A stretch of 5,765 nucleotides of DNA from an uncultured Candidatus Saccharibacteria bacterium (GTDB lineage: Bacteria; Patescibacteriota; Saccharimonadia; Saccharimonadales; Saccharimonadaceae). Positions 1-4,562 of this stretch are shown one piece after another. The stretch is taken from positions 1 through 5,765 of the forward strand of contig CAMXXV010000016.1 of the NCBI GenBank assembly GCA_947253285.1. Direction: 5' to 3'. The notes beneath the pieces were generated by a model. The model ran no database searches. It had not been told where the DNA came from and saw nothing but the letters and a program-made list of their open reading frames with translations. The translations under genes and the position numbers were made by a program. Within the stretch, counting starts at the first letter, position 1. Each line of letters starts with the position of its first letter.

Positions 1-2
1 AT

Positions 3-44
3 AACATTTTATGGATAGAATTCACCTTGATGTACGGAAAGTGA
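3..44 (+). CDS. Possible C-terminal tail of an upstream protein, cut by window edge
   Basis: One frame is open from the window edge to a TGA at 42-44 and reads NILWIEFTLMYGK. The other two forward frames stop within the first 18 bases. A strong + strand terminator starts 21 bases after this stop, which is the usual spacing for the end of a gene. Thirteen codons are too few to identify a family, and the transcript ending here could equally be a non-coding RNA. Confidence 0.2.
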   Translation, partial: NILWIEFTLMYGK

Positions 45-65
45 CTTGCACTACTAGATTGTCCT

Positions 66-91
66 AAATACCCGCTTCGGCGGGTATTTTT
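66..91 (+). terminator. Intrinsic (Rho-independent) terminator with TTCG tetraloop
   Basis: A perfect 10-bp stem (AAATACCCGC at 66-75 with GCGGGTATTT at 80-89) closes an extra-stable TTCG loop at 76-79. The right arm runs into TTTTT at 87-91. The U-run is on the + strand side, so it ends transcription of whatever lies to the left of the window. It also separates that unit from the gene starting at 263. The reverse strand has only a short U-run after the stem. Confidence 0.88.
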
Positions 92-126
92 GGTTGTAGA
101 GATTAGGGCAACTATCCCAAATTCAG

Positions 127-183
127 TCACCAAGCGCAACCAGTTAGTTGGTCAGCTTGCTAAGCTCCGCGAGGCGCTGGTGA
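127..183 (+). other. Candidate structured RNA or DNA element, three-way junction
   Basis: Bases 127-137 (TCACCAAGCGC) pair with 174-183 (GCGCTGGTGA) to give ten pairs with one bulged A at 133. Inside are two small hairpins: ACCAG/TTGGT (139-143 with 148-152, one G-T pair) and AGCTT/AAGCT (154-158 with 162-166). The whole folds as a three-way junction of 57 bases. It matches no RNA family I recognise. It lies before the likely promoter of the next gene, so it is probably not in that gene's leader. A short frame without a normal start codon also runs through it. Chance pairing remains possible. Confidence 0.25.
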
Positions 184-200
184 AAAATCGGCAATAAGGC

Positions 201-236
201 TTGTGCTATATTTGTTAAAGTGTGCTAAGATAGAAT
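201..236 (+). promoter_or_regulatory. Probable promoter of the first membrane-protein gene
   Basis: The -10 candidates are TAAGAT (226-231) and TAGAAT (231-236), in AT-rich sequence 27-37 bases before the ATG. TTGTGC at 201-206 is a possible -35 but lies 19 or 24 bases away, so it is not ideal. The stretch 216-232 resembles 3238-3254 upstream of the paralogous gene, which contains a consensus TATAAT. This supports a shared promoter, although the exact -10 is uncertain. Confidence 0.4.
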
Positions 237-262
237 TAGAAATGTAAATAAAAAGGAAAATT

Positions 263-1645
263 ATGATTAACGACCCATTCGGAATTCACGATAAGCAAAA
301 CCAAGCTAGCGCCACCTCAGACAATAGTCTGTACGGCACGCCATCAACCCACAATGTGTTTGCACCGACGCCGCAGCCAGCTCCAGAGACAACTCCACAA
401 CCAGCCCCGGAGCCAACTTTGCAGTCAGTTCCGCAGCCGGCTATGGAGCCAGCTTCTCAGCCAGTTCTGCAGCCAGTAGCTAGTTCACCAACTGAGGCGA
501 CGCCGTCAGCGCCAGCCCTTTCATCGACGCCAACCACTGAGCCGAGTACGCCACTTAGCACTTCAGAGGCGTATGATGCTTCACCGTTGCAGCAGTTGCC
601 TCATGTACCGGAGGCTCAGGCTAGTGTAACGCCAGAAACAGCCAATTTAACCATGCAATCCGCGCTTCAGTCGGCGGCCACTTCGAGTGTGCCATCCTTT
701 ACGCCGCCAGCAGCTGCCAATAGCTTTAATCCAGTGGCGGCGCAACCAGCAGTGACGCCGGCGTCAAGCTTTGGCGTAGTAAATGGTACAGAATTTGCCG
801 GCAACGCTAGTAAGCCGAAGTCGAATAAATTAATTACTTATTCAATTGCGGGTGTCGTTGTAGTAGTGTTGGCGGTGGCGGGTGTGTTTGGCACCAAGTG
901 GTTCTTGCGCGCCCAAGCATACAGTAGTGCCATTGCGGGCATTGACAGTGTAAAAAATGTTGCCGAAAAGAAAGAGGTAAACTTTTCTAACAATGGTGCG
1001 ATGGAAAGCGCAGAAATGCGTAATTTCTTCACCAAGACTGGCGACACTCCAAACAAAACGTTGTTCAAGGCGGTGAAGACGCCGGCCGAGGGCATTGCTA
1101 AGTATCGCGCTACCATGAAGCAGATTATTGATAACCGCAGCACCTTCGACAACAAGATTGTGGCGGAAAAGGTGGATGCCACCAAAAAAGTTTACGAGAA
1201 ATTTATCAATCATGCTGATGCCGCCACGAAGTTTTTCAAAATATTAAAAAAGTATGAGAAAGACATGAAGGAGTTTAACACTAATGGCATTGATTCCAAT
1301 TCTCCTGAATACAAGAAAAAAATGCAAAAGGGGCTGGTCTTGGTTAAGAAGCTCAAGGCCGAGATGAGCAGCTATGAGTCAAGCGACAAAGAATTTAACA
1401 AGTTGGCAAAGGGTACTTGCGACGACATGTACAGCTTGGTTTCTATGTTTGCGAAGGAGCAACCAAAGGGCTCGTCTAAGCAGTCTAATGATATGAGTGG
1501 CTTTGGCGCAATGTTTGGGCTAATTATGAAGCTTGATAGTGAGCAGAAGCAGCTGGATACCTATTTTGGCGACGTCGCTAACCTCCGCAACCAGTTTATT
1601 GACAGCTTGGCGGACCTCCGCAGCACCTTAGTGAGTAATAAGTAG
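263..1645 (+). CDS. Single-pass membrane protein, Pro/Gln-rich tail and helical outer domain (copy 1)
   Basis: 460 residues, family not recognised, function unknown. Residues 1-185 are low complexity, rich in Pro, Ala, Gln, Ser and Thr, with xQPx repeats at about 37-72. KPKSNK (184-189) precedes one hydrophobic helix (about 190-210). The positive flank predicts the tail inside and residues 211-460 outside. The outer part begins with GTKWFLRAQAYS, is Lys-rich with long runs lacking Pro, and has a single Cys, suggesting a helical bundle (inference). It ends RNQFIDSLADLRSTLVSNK. The outer domain is clearly paralogous to that of the gene at 3288: PNKTLFK, VKTPAEG, HADA and the C-terminus are shared. 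The ATG is preceded by AAGGA (253-257), five bases away. No lipobox, sortase signal or catalytic motif is visible. A scaffold or anchor role in the envelope is only a guess. Confidence 0.93.
   Translation: MINDPFGIHDKQNQASATSDNSLYGTPSTHNVFAPTPQPAPETTPQPAPEPTLQSVPQPAMEPASQPVLQPVASSPTEATPSAPALSSTPTTEPSTPLSTSEAYDASPLQQLPHVPEAQASVTPETANLTMQSALQSAATSSVPSFTPPAAANSFNPVAAQPAVTPASSFGVVNGTEFAGNASKPKSNKLITYSIAGVVVVVLAVAGVFGTKWFLRAQAYSSAIAGIDSVKNVAEKKEVNFSNNGAMESAEMRNFFTKTGDTPNKTLFKAVKTPAEGIAKYRATMKQIIDNRSTFDNKIVAEKVDATKKVYEKFINHADAATKFFKILKKYEKDMKEFNTNGIDSNSPEYKKKMQKGLVLVKKLKAEMSSYESSDKEFNKLAKGTCDDMYSLVSMFAKEQPKGSSKQSNDMSGFGAMFGLIMKLDSEQKQLDTYFGDVANLRNQFIDSLADLRSTLVSNK
371..478 (+). repeat. Degenerate in-gene repeat coding xQPx units
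   Basis: Codons for about residues 37-72 repeat a CCGCAGCCAGCT-like module, giving PQPAPETT, PQPAPEPT, PQPAMEPA, SQPV and LQPV. The period is 4 or 8 residues and copies are imperfect at DNA level. It makes the predicted cytoplasmic tail extended and disordered. Such modules can gain or lose copies by slippage or recombination. Confidence 0.6.
879..909 (+). repeat. 31-base exact repeat shared with 3748-3778 (membrane boundary)
   Basis: These 31 bases, starting CGGGTGTGTTTGGC, are identical to 3748-3778 in the paralogous gene. They encode GVFGTKWFLR at the outer edge of the membrane helix. Sequence just upstream has diverged, so the identity marks a conserved or recombining block. Confidence 0.9.
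1599..1629 (+). repeat. 31-base exact repeat shared with 4465-4495 (C-terminus)
   Basis: These bases, starting TTGACAGCTTGGCGG, are identical to 4465-4495 and encode DSLADLRSTL near the end of both paralogues. No synonymous change has accumulated across ten codons, whereas the middles of the two genes differ strongly. Confidence 0.9.
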
Positions 1646-1648
1646 CAG

Positions 1649-1670
1649 GGCAGCGAAGGCTCTCGATGCC
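1649..1670 (+). terminator. Weak hairpin after copy 1, possible terminator
   Basis: GGCAGCGA (1649-1656) pairs with TCGATGCC (1663-1670), seven of eight pairs, around a six-base loop, starting three bases after the stop codon. No T-run follows, so it is not a standard intrinsic terminator. It might only protect the mRNA end. The rest of the gap up to about 1769 is GC-rich and shows a TGCCGGTT direct repeat but no gene. Confidence 0.2.
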
Positions 1671-1769
1671 GGTTGGTGAGGGTGCCGGTTTAGTAGATGC
1701 GTTCGTGCGCAGGTGGCGGGAGGCTGCCGTCTGTTGCCTAGCTATTTAGTTGTCTTGTTGCGAAATTAT

Positions 1770-1798
1770 TTGGTGAATTATTGTGCTTGTGTTATAAT
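1770..1798 (+). promoter_or_regulatory. Extended -10 promoter for the secreted-protein gene
   Basis: TATAAT at 1793-1798 is a perfect -10 and is preceded by TG one base upstream (TGTTATAAT), the extended -10 form. TTGGTG at 1770-1775 is a weak -35 at exactly 17 bases. Transcription would start near 1805, a few bases before ATG 1815 and well before ATG 1827 and 1845. This supports translation starting upstream of the G run rather than at TTG 1934. Confidence 0.65.
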
Positions 1799-1814
1799 GC
1801 AAGTATCTAAGGAA

Positions 1815-1889
1815 ATGGGTGTAAAAATGGAGGACAAAAACAATATGAATATACTAAGACTTAACAGCTGGGGGGGGGTAGATTTTTAA
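1815..1889 (+). other. 5' coding segment of the secreted protein, out of frame in this sequence
   Basis: Three in-frame ATG codons (1815, 1827, 1845) follow the promoter. A GGAGG ribosome-binding site (1829-1833) lies 11 bases before ATG 1845, and an AAGGAA lies near 1809. From 1827 the frame reads MEDKNNMNILRLNSW, then Gly codons in the G run, then stops at TAA 1887-1889. The large downstream frame is open back to a TAA at 1862-1864, so the two frames overlap across the G run. Adding one G (or removing two) fuses them into about 447 to 457 residues, depending on the ATG. I read this as the true start of the gene, either switched off here or broken by a homopolymer error. Confidence 0.6.
1870..1878 (+). 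repeat. Homopolymer run of nine G at the frame junction
   Basis: Nine consecutive G lie between AACAGCT and TAGATTT. It stands out sharply in this window, in AT-rich surroundings. It is exactly where the ATG-containing frame and the frame of the secreted protein must be joined. Runs of this length are prone to gain or lose bases during replication. Confidence 0.95.
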
Positions 1890-1933
1890 GACTTTTACTC
1901 CAAACTACTAAAAGTGAGGGTAAAATAGCCACT

Positions 1934-1952
1934 TTGGCGCCTCTGGCGCCAA
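1934..1952 (+). other. Perfect inverted repeat covering the TTG start candidate
   Basis: TTGGCGCC (1934-1941) and GGCGCCAA (1945-1952) form a perfect 8-bp GC-rich stem with a TCT loop. A second hairpin, GCGGC/GCCGC, lies at 1970-1983. In mRNA the first would bury the TTG codon. The only Shine-Dalgarno-like sequence (GAGGGT, 1916-1921) is 12 bases away. Both facts count against starting at 1934. The stem is about 55 bases after the G run, too far to act as a classical frameshift stimulator. Confidence 0.7.
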
Positions 1953-3187
1953 TAGCCAGCCGTAACTTTGCGGCGCCCGCCGCTAGTGGCGCTCCGGCGC
2001 AAGGCAACCAGCTATGCGGTAAGCTCGCGCCAGTAACTGATAGCCAAGCTAATTATAAGAATTTATTAGCGTACGGTCTCGCCCGCGGGGTGACGTTCGG
2101 CTTGCTCGTTTTCGCCGTCACGCCGGTTATTTTTACTATACCAGCCCACGCGGACAGTATTTCAGTTGACCTTGACACTACCAATGTTGTATTGCAGCGT
2201 AGTGGCAACTTATACAAGCACAATAGTAGCGTGCACGTTCATAACAGTAATGATTACGGTTTTACACTCAATTTAGATACCGACCACCCGGATTTAGTAA
2301 ATAACCGTGATTCTACTTATAGAATTAATTCCGTAACTGGCTACTATAAATATCTTAGTGCTAACCAATGGGGTTACGGTATGGGAAGTGATGCTACTAG
2401 TTTTAACCCTGTTTCTAATGCCACGCTAGCCGACGTAACAAAAGATAATAATGGTGACTGCTACAATATTTCAAATTGTACTATTAAGTTAACTTTTGGC
2501 GCTAACATCGATCCAAAGCGCTTGCCAACCGGCAGCTACAGCACCAGCTTAACTTACATCGTCACCAGTAAGCCAGCGCCATATGTACCACCAACGCCAC
2601 CAGCACCATATATACCGCCAGAACCATATGTTCCATCAAAGCCTCGTCATTTAGCTGCTAATCGGTGTACTAACCGAGATTATGACAATTGCGTAGTTGA
2701 GGCAAGCAGGAGCTATTATAGTACTAACAGAGACTTAGTACCTGCCGCTATCTCTCGCGGTTCACTATGGGCTACGCAAGATGCGACATCTATTGATGGA
2801 AGCAAGAAGTTTGTGTATGATTATACGAAGGCGAAATGGGCATTTCTAGAAATTGCTTTAGGCGGGTCTGAATGGAAATATCATAACGGCGTAAGAATAT
2901 ATCCTCAAGACGGTTCCTTGTTGATGTATGTACCTAGATTTGTAATCGATAGTAACAATAATATACGATTCTGTAAGGATGGTTCCTATGGCTGTGATAG
3001 TGCCAATAGCTTATTTAGTGGAGATGCAAGAAATGGTTTCTGGGTAGATGCGGCTGAGCTGGGGTGTGATTTATATAATGGAGATAAGGGGGACGGATAT
3101 GGTATTAGTAACTACAGCAAGGACTATGATGCAATTTCTTTAGCGAAGACTCTCGTTGACGCTTTCGGCTCGCCATGTCCAAGGTAA
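1934..3187 (+). CDS. Secreted surface protein: signal peptide, beta domain, Pro/Tyr linker, Cys-rich C-terminus
   Basis: 417 residues from TTG 1934, the first possible start in this frame; the true start is probably an ATG near 1827 across the G run. A hydrophobic stretch (about 52-70) after R51 ends in a likely cleavage site AHA|DS at 73/74. The leader before it is unusually long. Residues 75-212 look like a beta-sandwich, with NQWGYGM and a final LPTGSYSTSLTYIVT strand, a style I associate with surface proteins of Saccharibacteria and some Gram-positives (recall, unverified). Residues 213-238 are a linker with three PYxP units. The C-terminal part (239-417) is unrecognised. Eight Cys follow the signal peptide, the first six as close pairs (176/182, 245/253, 347/354), then 378 and 415, consistent with disulphides outside the cell. 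No LPXTG or membrane anchor is visible, so attachment is unknown. Confidence 0.82.
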   Translation: MAPLAPIASRNFAAPAASGAPAQGNQLCGKLAPVTDSQANYKNLLAYGLARGVTFGLLVFAVTPVIFTIPAHADSISVDLDTTNVVLQRSGNLYKHNSSVHVHNSNDYGFTLNLDTDHPDLVNNRDSTYRINSVTGYYKYLSANQWGYGMGSDATSFNPVSNATLADVTKDNNGDCYNISNCTIKLTFGANIDPKRLPTGSYSTSLTYIVTSKPAPYVPPTPPAPYIPPEPYVPSKPRHLAANRCTNRDYDNCVVEASRSYYSTNRDLVPAAISRGSLWATQDATSIDGSKKFVYDYTKAKWAFLEIALGGSEWKYHNGVRIYPQDGSLLMYVPRFVIDSNNNIRFCKDGSYGCDSANSLFSGDARNGFWVDAAELGCDLYNGDKGDGYGISNYSKDYDAISLAKTLVDAFGSPCPR

Positions 3188-3209
3188 TAATATTTCTCGA
3201 TATTTATTA
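3185..3209 (+). terminator. Weak AT-only hairpin at the end of the secreted-protein gene
   Basis: TAATAATAT (3185-3193), which includes the stop codon, pairs with 3200-3209 with one bulged T around TTCTCG. The stem is entirely A-T and only short T-runs occur, so termination would be weak. Nothing better is seen before the next promoter. Confidence 0.2.
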
Positions 3210-3224
3210 TAGTACATAGTCGGT

Positions 3225-3256
3225 TTGTGCTAGCGTGTAAAGTTTGTTAATATAAT
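3225..3256 (+). promoter_or_regulatory. Probable promoter of the second membrane-protein gene
   Basis: TATAAT at 3251-3256 is a perfect -10, with the ATG 31 bases downstream of it. TTGTGC at 3225-3230 is a possible -35 but 20 bases away; TGCTAG (3228-3233) has ideal 17-base spacing but a poor match. The block 3238-3254 (TAAAGTTTGTTAATATA) aligns with 216-232 before copy 1, and TTGTGCTA lies 62-63 bases before the ATG in both, so the regulatory region appears to have been duplicated with the gene. Confidence 0.5.
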
Positions 3257-3287
3257 AGTATAAGCTTAAACAAAAAGGATTAATATT

Positions 3288-4511
3288 ATGCAAAGCGATC
3301 CACTTGATGTCTGGAATAGGGATGGCCAGCCGTCACAGCCAACTCAATCAACTCAACCAGTATTCCAACCGACAGCTCAGTCAGCTGAACCATTCCAGCC
3401 AACACTCCGACCAGTTCAACCGGCCCAAACGGCCCAGCCAACAGTGCAACCAGCTCAAGTAGCCCAACCTGCTCAAGTATTCCAGCCAGCGGCTCAGTCA
3501 GTACAGCCGGCACCATCGCAGACAGCTCAACCGACTCAAATGGAGCAGCTAGCTTACTCGGCACAGCCGACACAGTTTCAATATCAGCCTCGGCCAAACT
3601 ATCAGACGAGTCCAATCGTCGCCACGTCCACAATAGCTTCTATGCCCGACTTTGCCGCCGCCGCGAACGCAGCCGATAATAAGAAGAAGCCGAACAAAAC
3701 AATTATTTATTCAGCTGCGGCTGCCGCTACTGTGGTTTTATTGGTAACGGGTGTGTTTGGCACCAAGTGGTTCTTGCGAGCCCAGGCGTACAGTGGTGCT
3801 ATCGTCGCTATCGACAGTGTAAAAAATGTCGCCGAAAAGAAGGATATGAAGCTGCGTGAAGCCTCAATTAACGACAACACAACGGCAGACTTCTTCATTA
3901 AAACTGGTGGCGCGCCGAATAAAACTTTGTTCAAGGATGTAAAAACGCCCGCGGAGGGCCTTGCTAAATACGACGCCGTGATGAAGCAGCTCTCAAATCG
4001 CCGCAACGCGTTTGGCGATAAAGACGTGGCGGAAAAGATTGACTCCGCTAAGGAGACTTATGAGAAGTTTAAAAAGCACGCCGACGCCTCCAGCAAATTC
4101 CTCAAAATAGTCAGCAAATACAGCAAGGGTATGAAGCACGAGTGGGGCGACAGCCAAGAGAAGGACAAGAAAAGCACCAAGCAGGCGATTGAGGCGGTGA
4201 ATAATTTGAACAAGGAAATGAGCACTTTCAAGTCAAGCGACAAGGACTTCGACAAAGCTGCCAAAGGCTTGATAAGCGACCTTCACAAGATTGTTGCAGC
4301 CATGGTGAAGAACTCCGGCGCTGATGGCAATCTAAGCACGGCACTCAAAGAGGGAAGCGCGGGCATAAGTCCGTCGCTTTACGAGTCCCTCGCTAGGCTA
4401 GGTGACGAAATAAAGCAGATGAACGATTATTTCGAGGAGACGGTCAGCCTTCGCAATCAGTTTGTTGACAGCTTGGCGGACCTCCGCAGCACCTTGGTAA
4501 GCAAGAAATAA
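3288..4511 (+). CDS. Single-pass membrane protein, Gln/Pro-rich tail and helical outer domain (copy 2)
   Basis: 407 residues, family and function not recognised. Residues 15-98 are dominated by Gln, Pro and Ala in xQPx units, with a 39-residue internal offset repeat (VFQPTAQSAEP at 25-35, VFQPAAQSVQP at 64-74). KKKPNK (132-137) precedes a membrane helix (about 138-158), predicting tail inside and residues 159-407 outside. The outer domain has no Cys, is Lys-rich, and matches copy 1 in GVFGTKWFLRAQAYS, IDSVKNVAEKK, PNKTLFK.VKTPAEG, KKHADA and RNQFVDSLADLRSTLVSKK; the region between is more diverged and carries an insertion around residues 340-365. AAGGA (3275-3279) lies eight bases before the ATG. 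It has its own promoter and is followed 51 bases later by the polytopic membrane gene, so those two may be cotranscribed. The tails differ in composition (Gln-rich here, Pro/Thr/Ser-rich in copy 1), suggesting they diverge freely. Confidence 0.93.
   Translation: MQSDPLDVWNRDGQPSQPTQSTQPVFQPTAQSAEPFQPTLRPVQPAQTAQPTVQPAQVAQPAQVFQPAAQSVQPAPSQTAQPTQMEQLAYSAQPTQFQYQPRPNYQTSPIVATSTIASMPDFAAAANAADNKKKPNKTIIYSAAAAATVVLLVTGVFGTKWFLRAQAYSGAIVAIDSVKNVAEKKDMKLREASINDNTTADFFIKTGGAPNKTLFKDVKTPAEGLAKYDAVMKQLSNRRNAFGDKDVAEKIDSAKETYEKFKKHADASSKFLKIVSKYSKGMKHEWGDSQEKDKKSTKQAIEAVNNLNKEMSTFKSSDKDFDKAAKGLISDLHKIVAAMVKNSGADGNLSTALKEGSAGISPSLYESLARLGDEIKQMNDYFEETVSLRNQFVDSLADLRSTLVSKK
3330..3581 (+). repeat. Degenerate Gln-Pro codon repeats with a 117-base offset duplication
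   Basis: CAGCCAACT-like modules encode a run of xQPx units. Within it, about 3360-3392 and 3477-3509 are near copies 117 bases apart (both read TATTCCA then GCTCAGTCAG). This looks like expansion of the tail by duplication of small blocks. Confidence 0.6.
3748..3778 (+). repeat. 31-base exact repeat, partner of 879-909
   Basis: This is the second copy of the block encoding GVFGTKWFLR just after the membrane helix. After it the two genes stay alignable but with scattered synonymous and missense changes. Confidence 0.9.
4465..4495 (+). repeat. 31-base exact repeat, partner of 1599-1629
   Basis: This is the second copy of the block encoding DSLADLRSTL near the C-terminus. The last codons after it differ (SKK here, SNK in copy 1). 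Confidence 0.9.
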
Positions 4512-4520
4512 AAGACGCGG

Positions 4521-4542
4521 TGGGGCGCACTTAGGCGCACCA
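4521..4542 (+). terminator. GC-rich hairpin between copy 2 and the polytopic gene
   Basis: TGGGGCGC (4521-4528) pairs with GCGCACCA (4535-4542), seven of eight pairs, around ACTTAG. It begins ten bases after the stop codon. There is no T-run, so it may attenuate or protect the mRNA rather than terminate. A similar seven-of-eight hairpin follows copy 1. Confidence 0.25.
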
Positions 4543-4562
4543 TTGGCTAAGAATTAAGAATT

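Noticed and set aside
127..183. Degenerate tRNA
   Set aside because: The fold has only two inner hairpins, no TTC-arm sequence, no acceptor plus CCA arrangement and no plausible anticodon arm.
90..197. Short + strand frame ending VTKRNQLVGQLAKLREALVKNRQ, from TTG 90 to a TAA at 195-197
   Set aside because: The composition looks protein-like and helical, but there is no ATG or GTG, the TTG lies inside the terminator T-run, and there is no ribosome-binding site. It could be a gene remnant; not enough to call.
838..1213. Two long minus-strand frames opposite the first anchor gene
   Set aside because: They are shadows of the + strand gene. One recurs at 3707-4006 opposite the paralogue only because the sense sequences are similar. 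No promoter or ribosome-binding site of their own.
371..3581. CRISPR-like arrays in the repeated tail regions
   Set aside because: The repeats are short, degenerate, in-frame codon modules with no constant spacer length, and they encode continuous protein.
3286..3633. 115-residue minus-strand frame opposite the Gln/Pro tail of copy 2
   Set aside because: The repeated CAG/CCA codons read backward as a Leu/Val/Gly-rich string. It overlaps a well-supported gene and its paralogous promoter.
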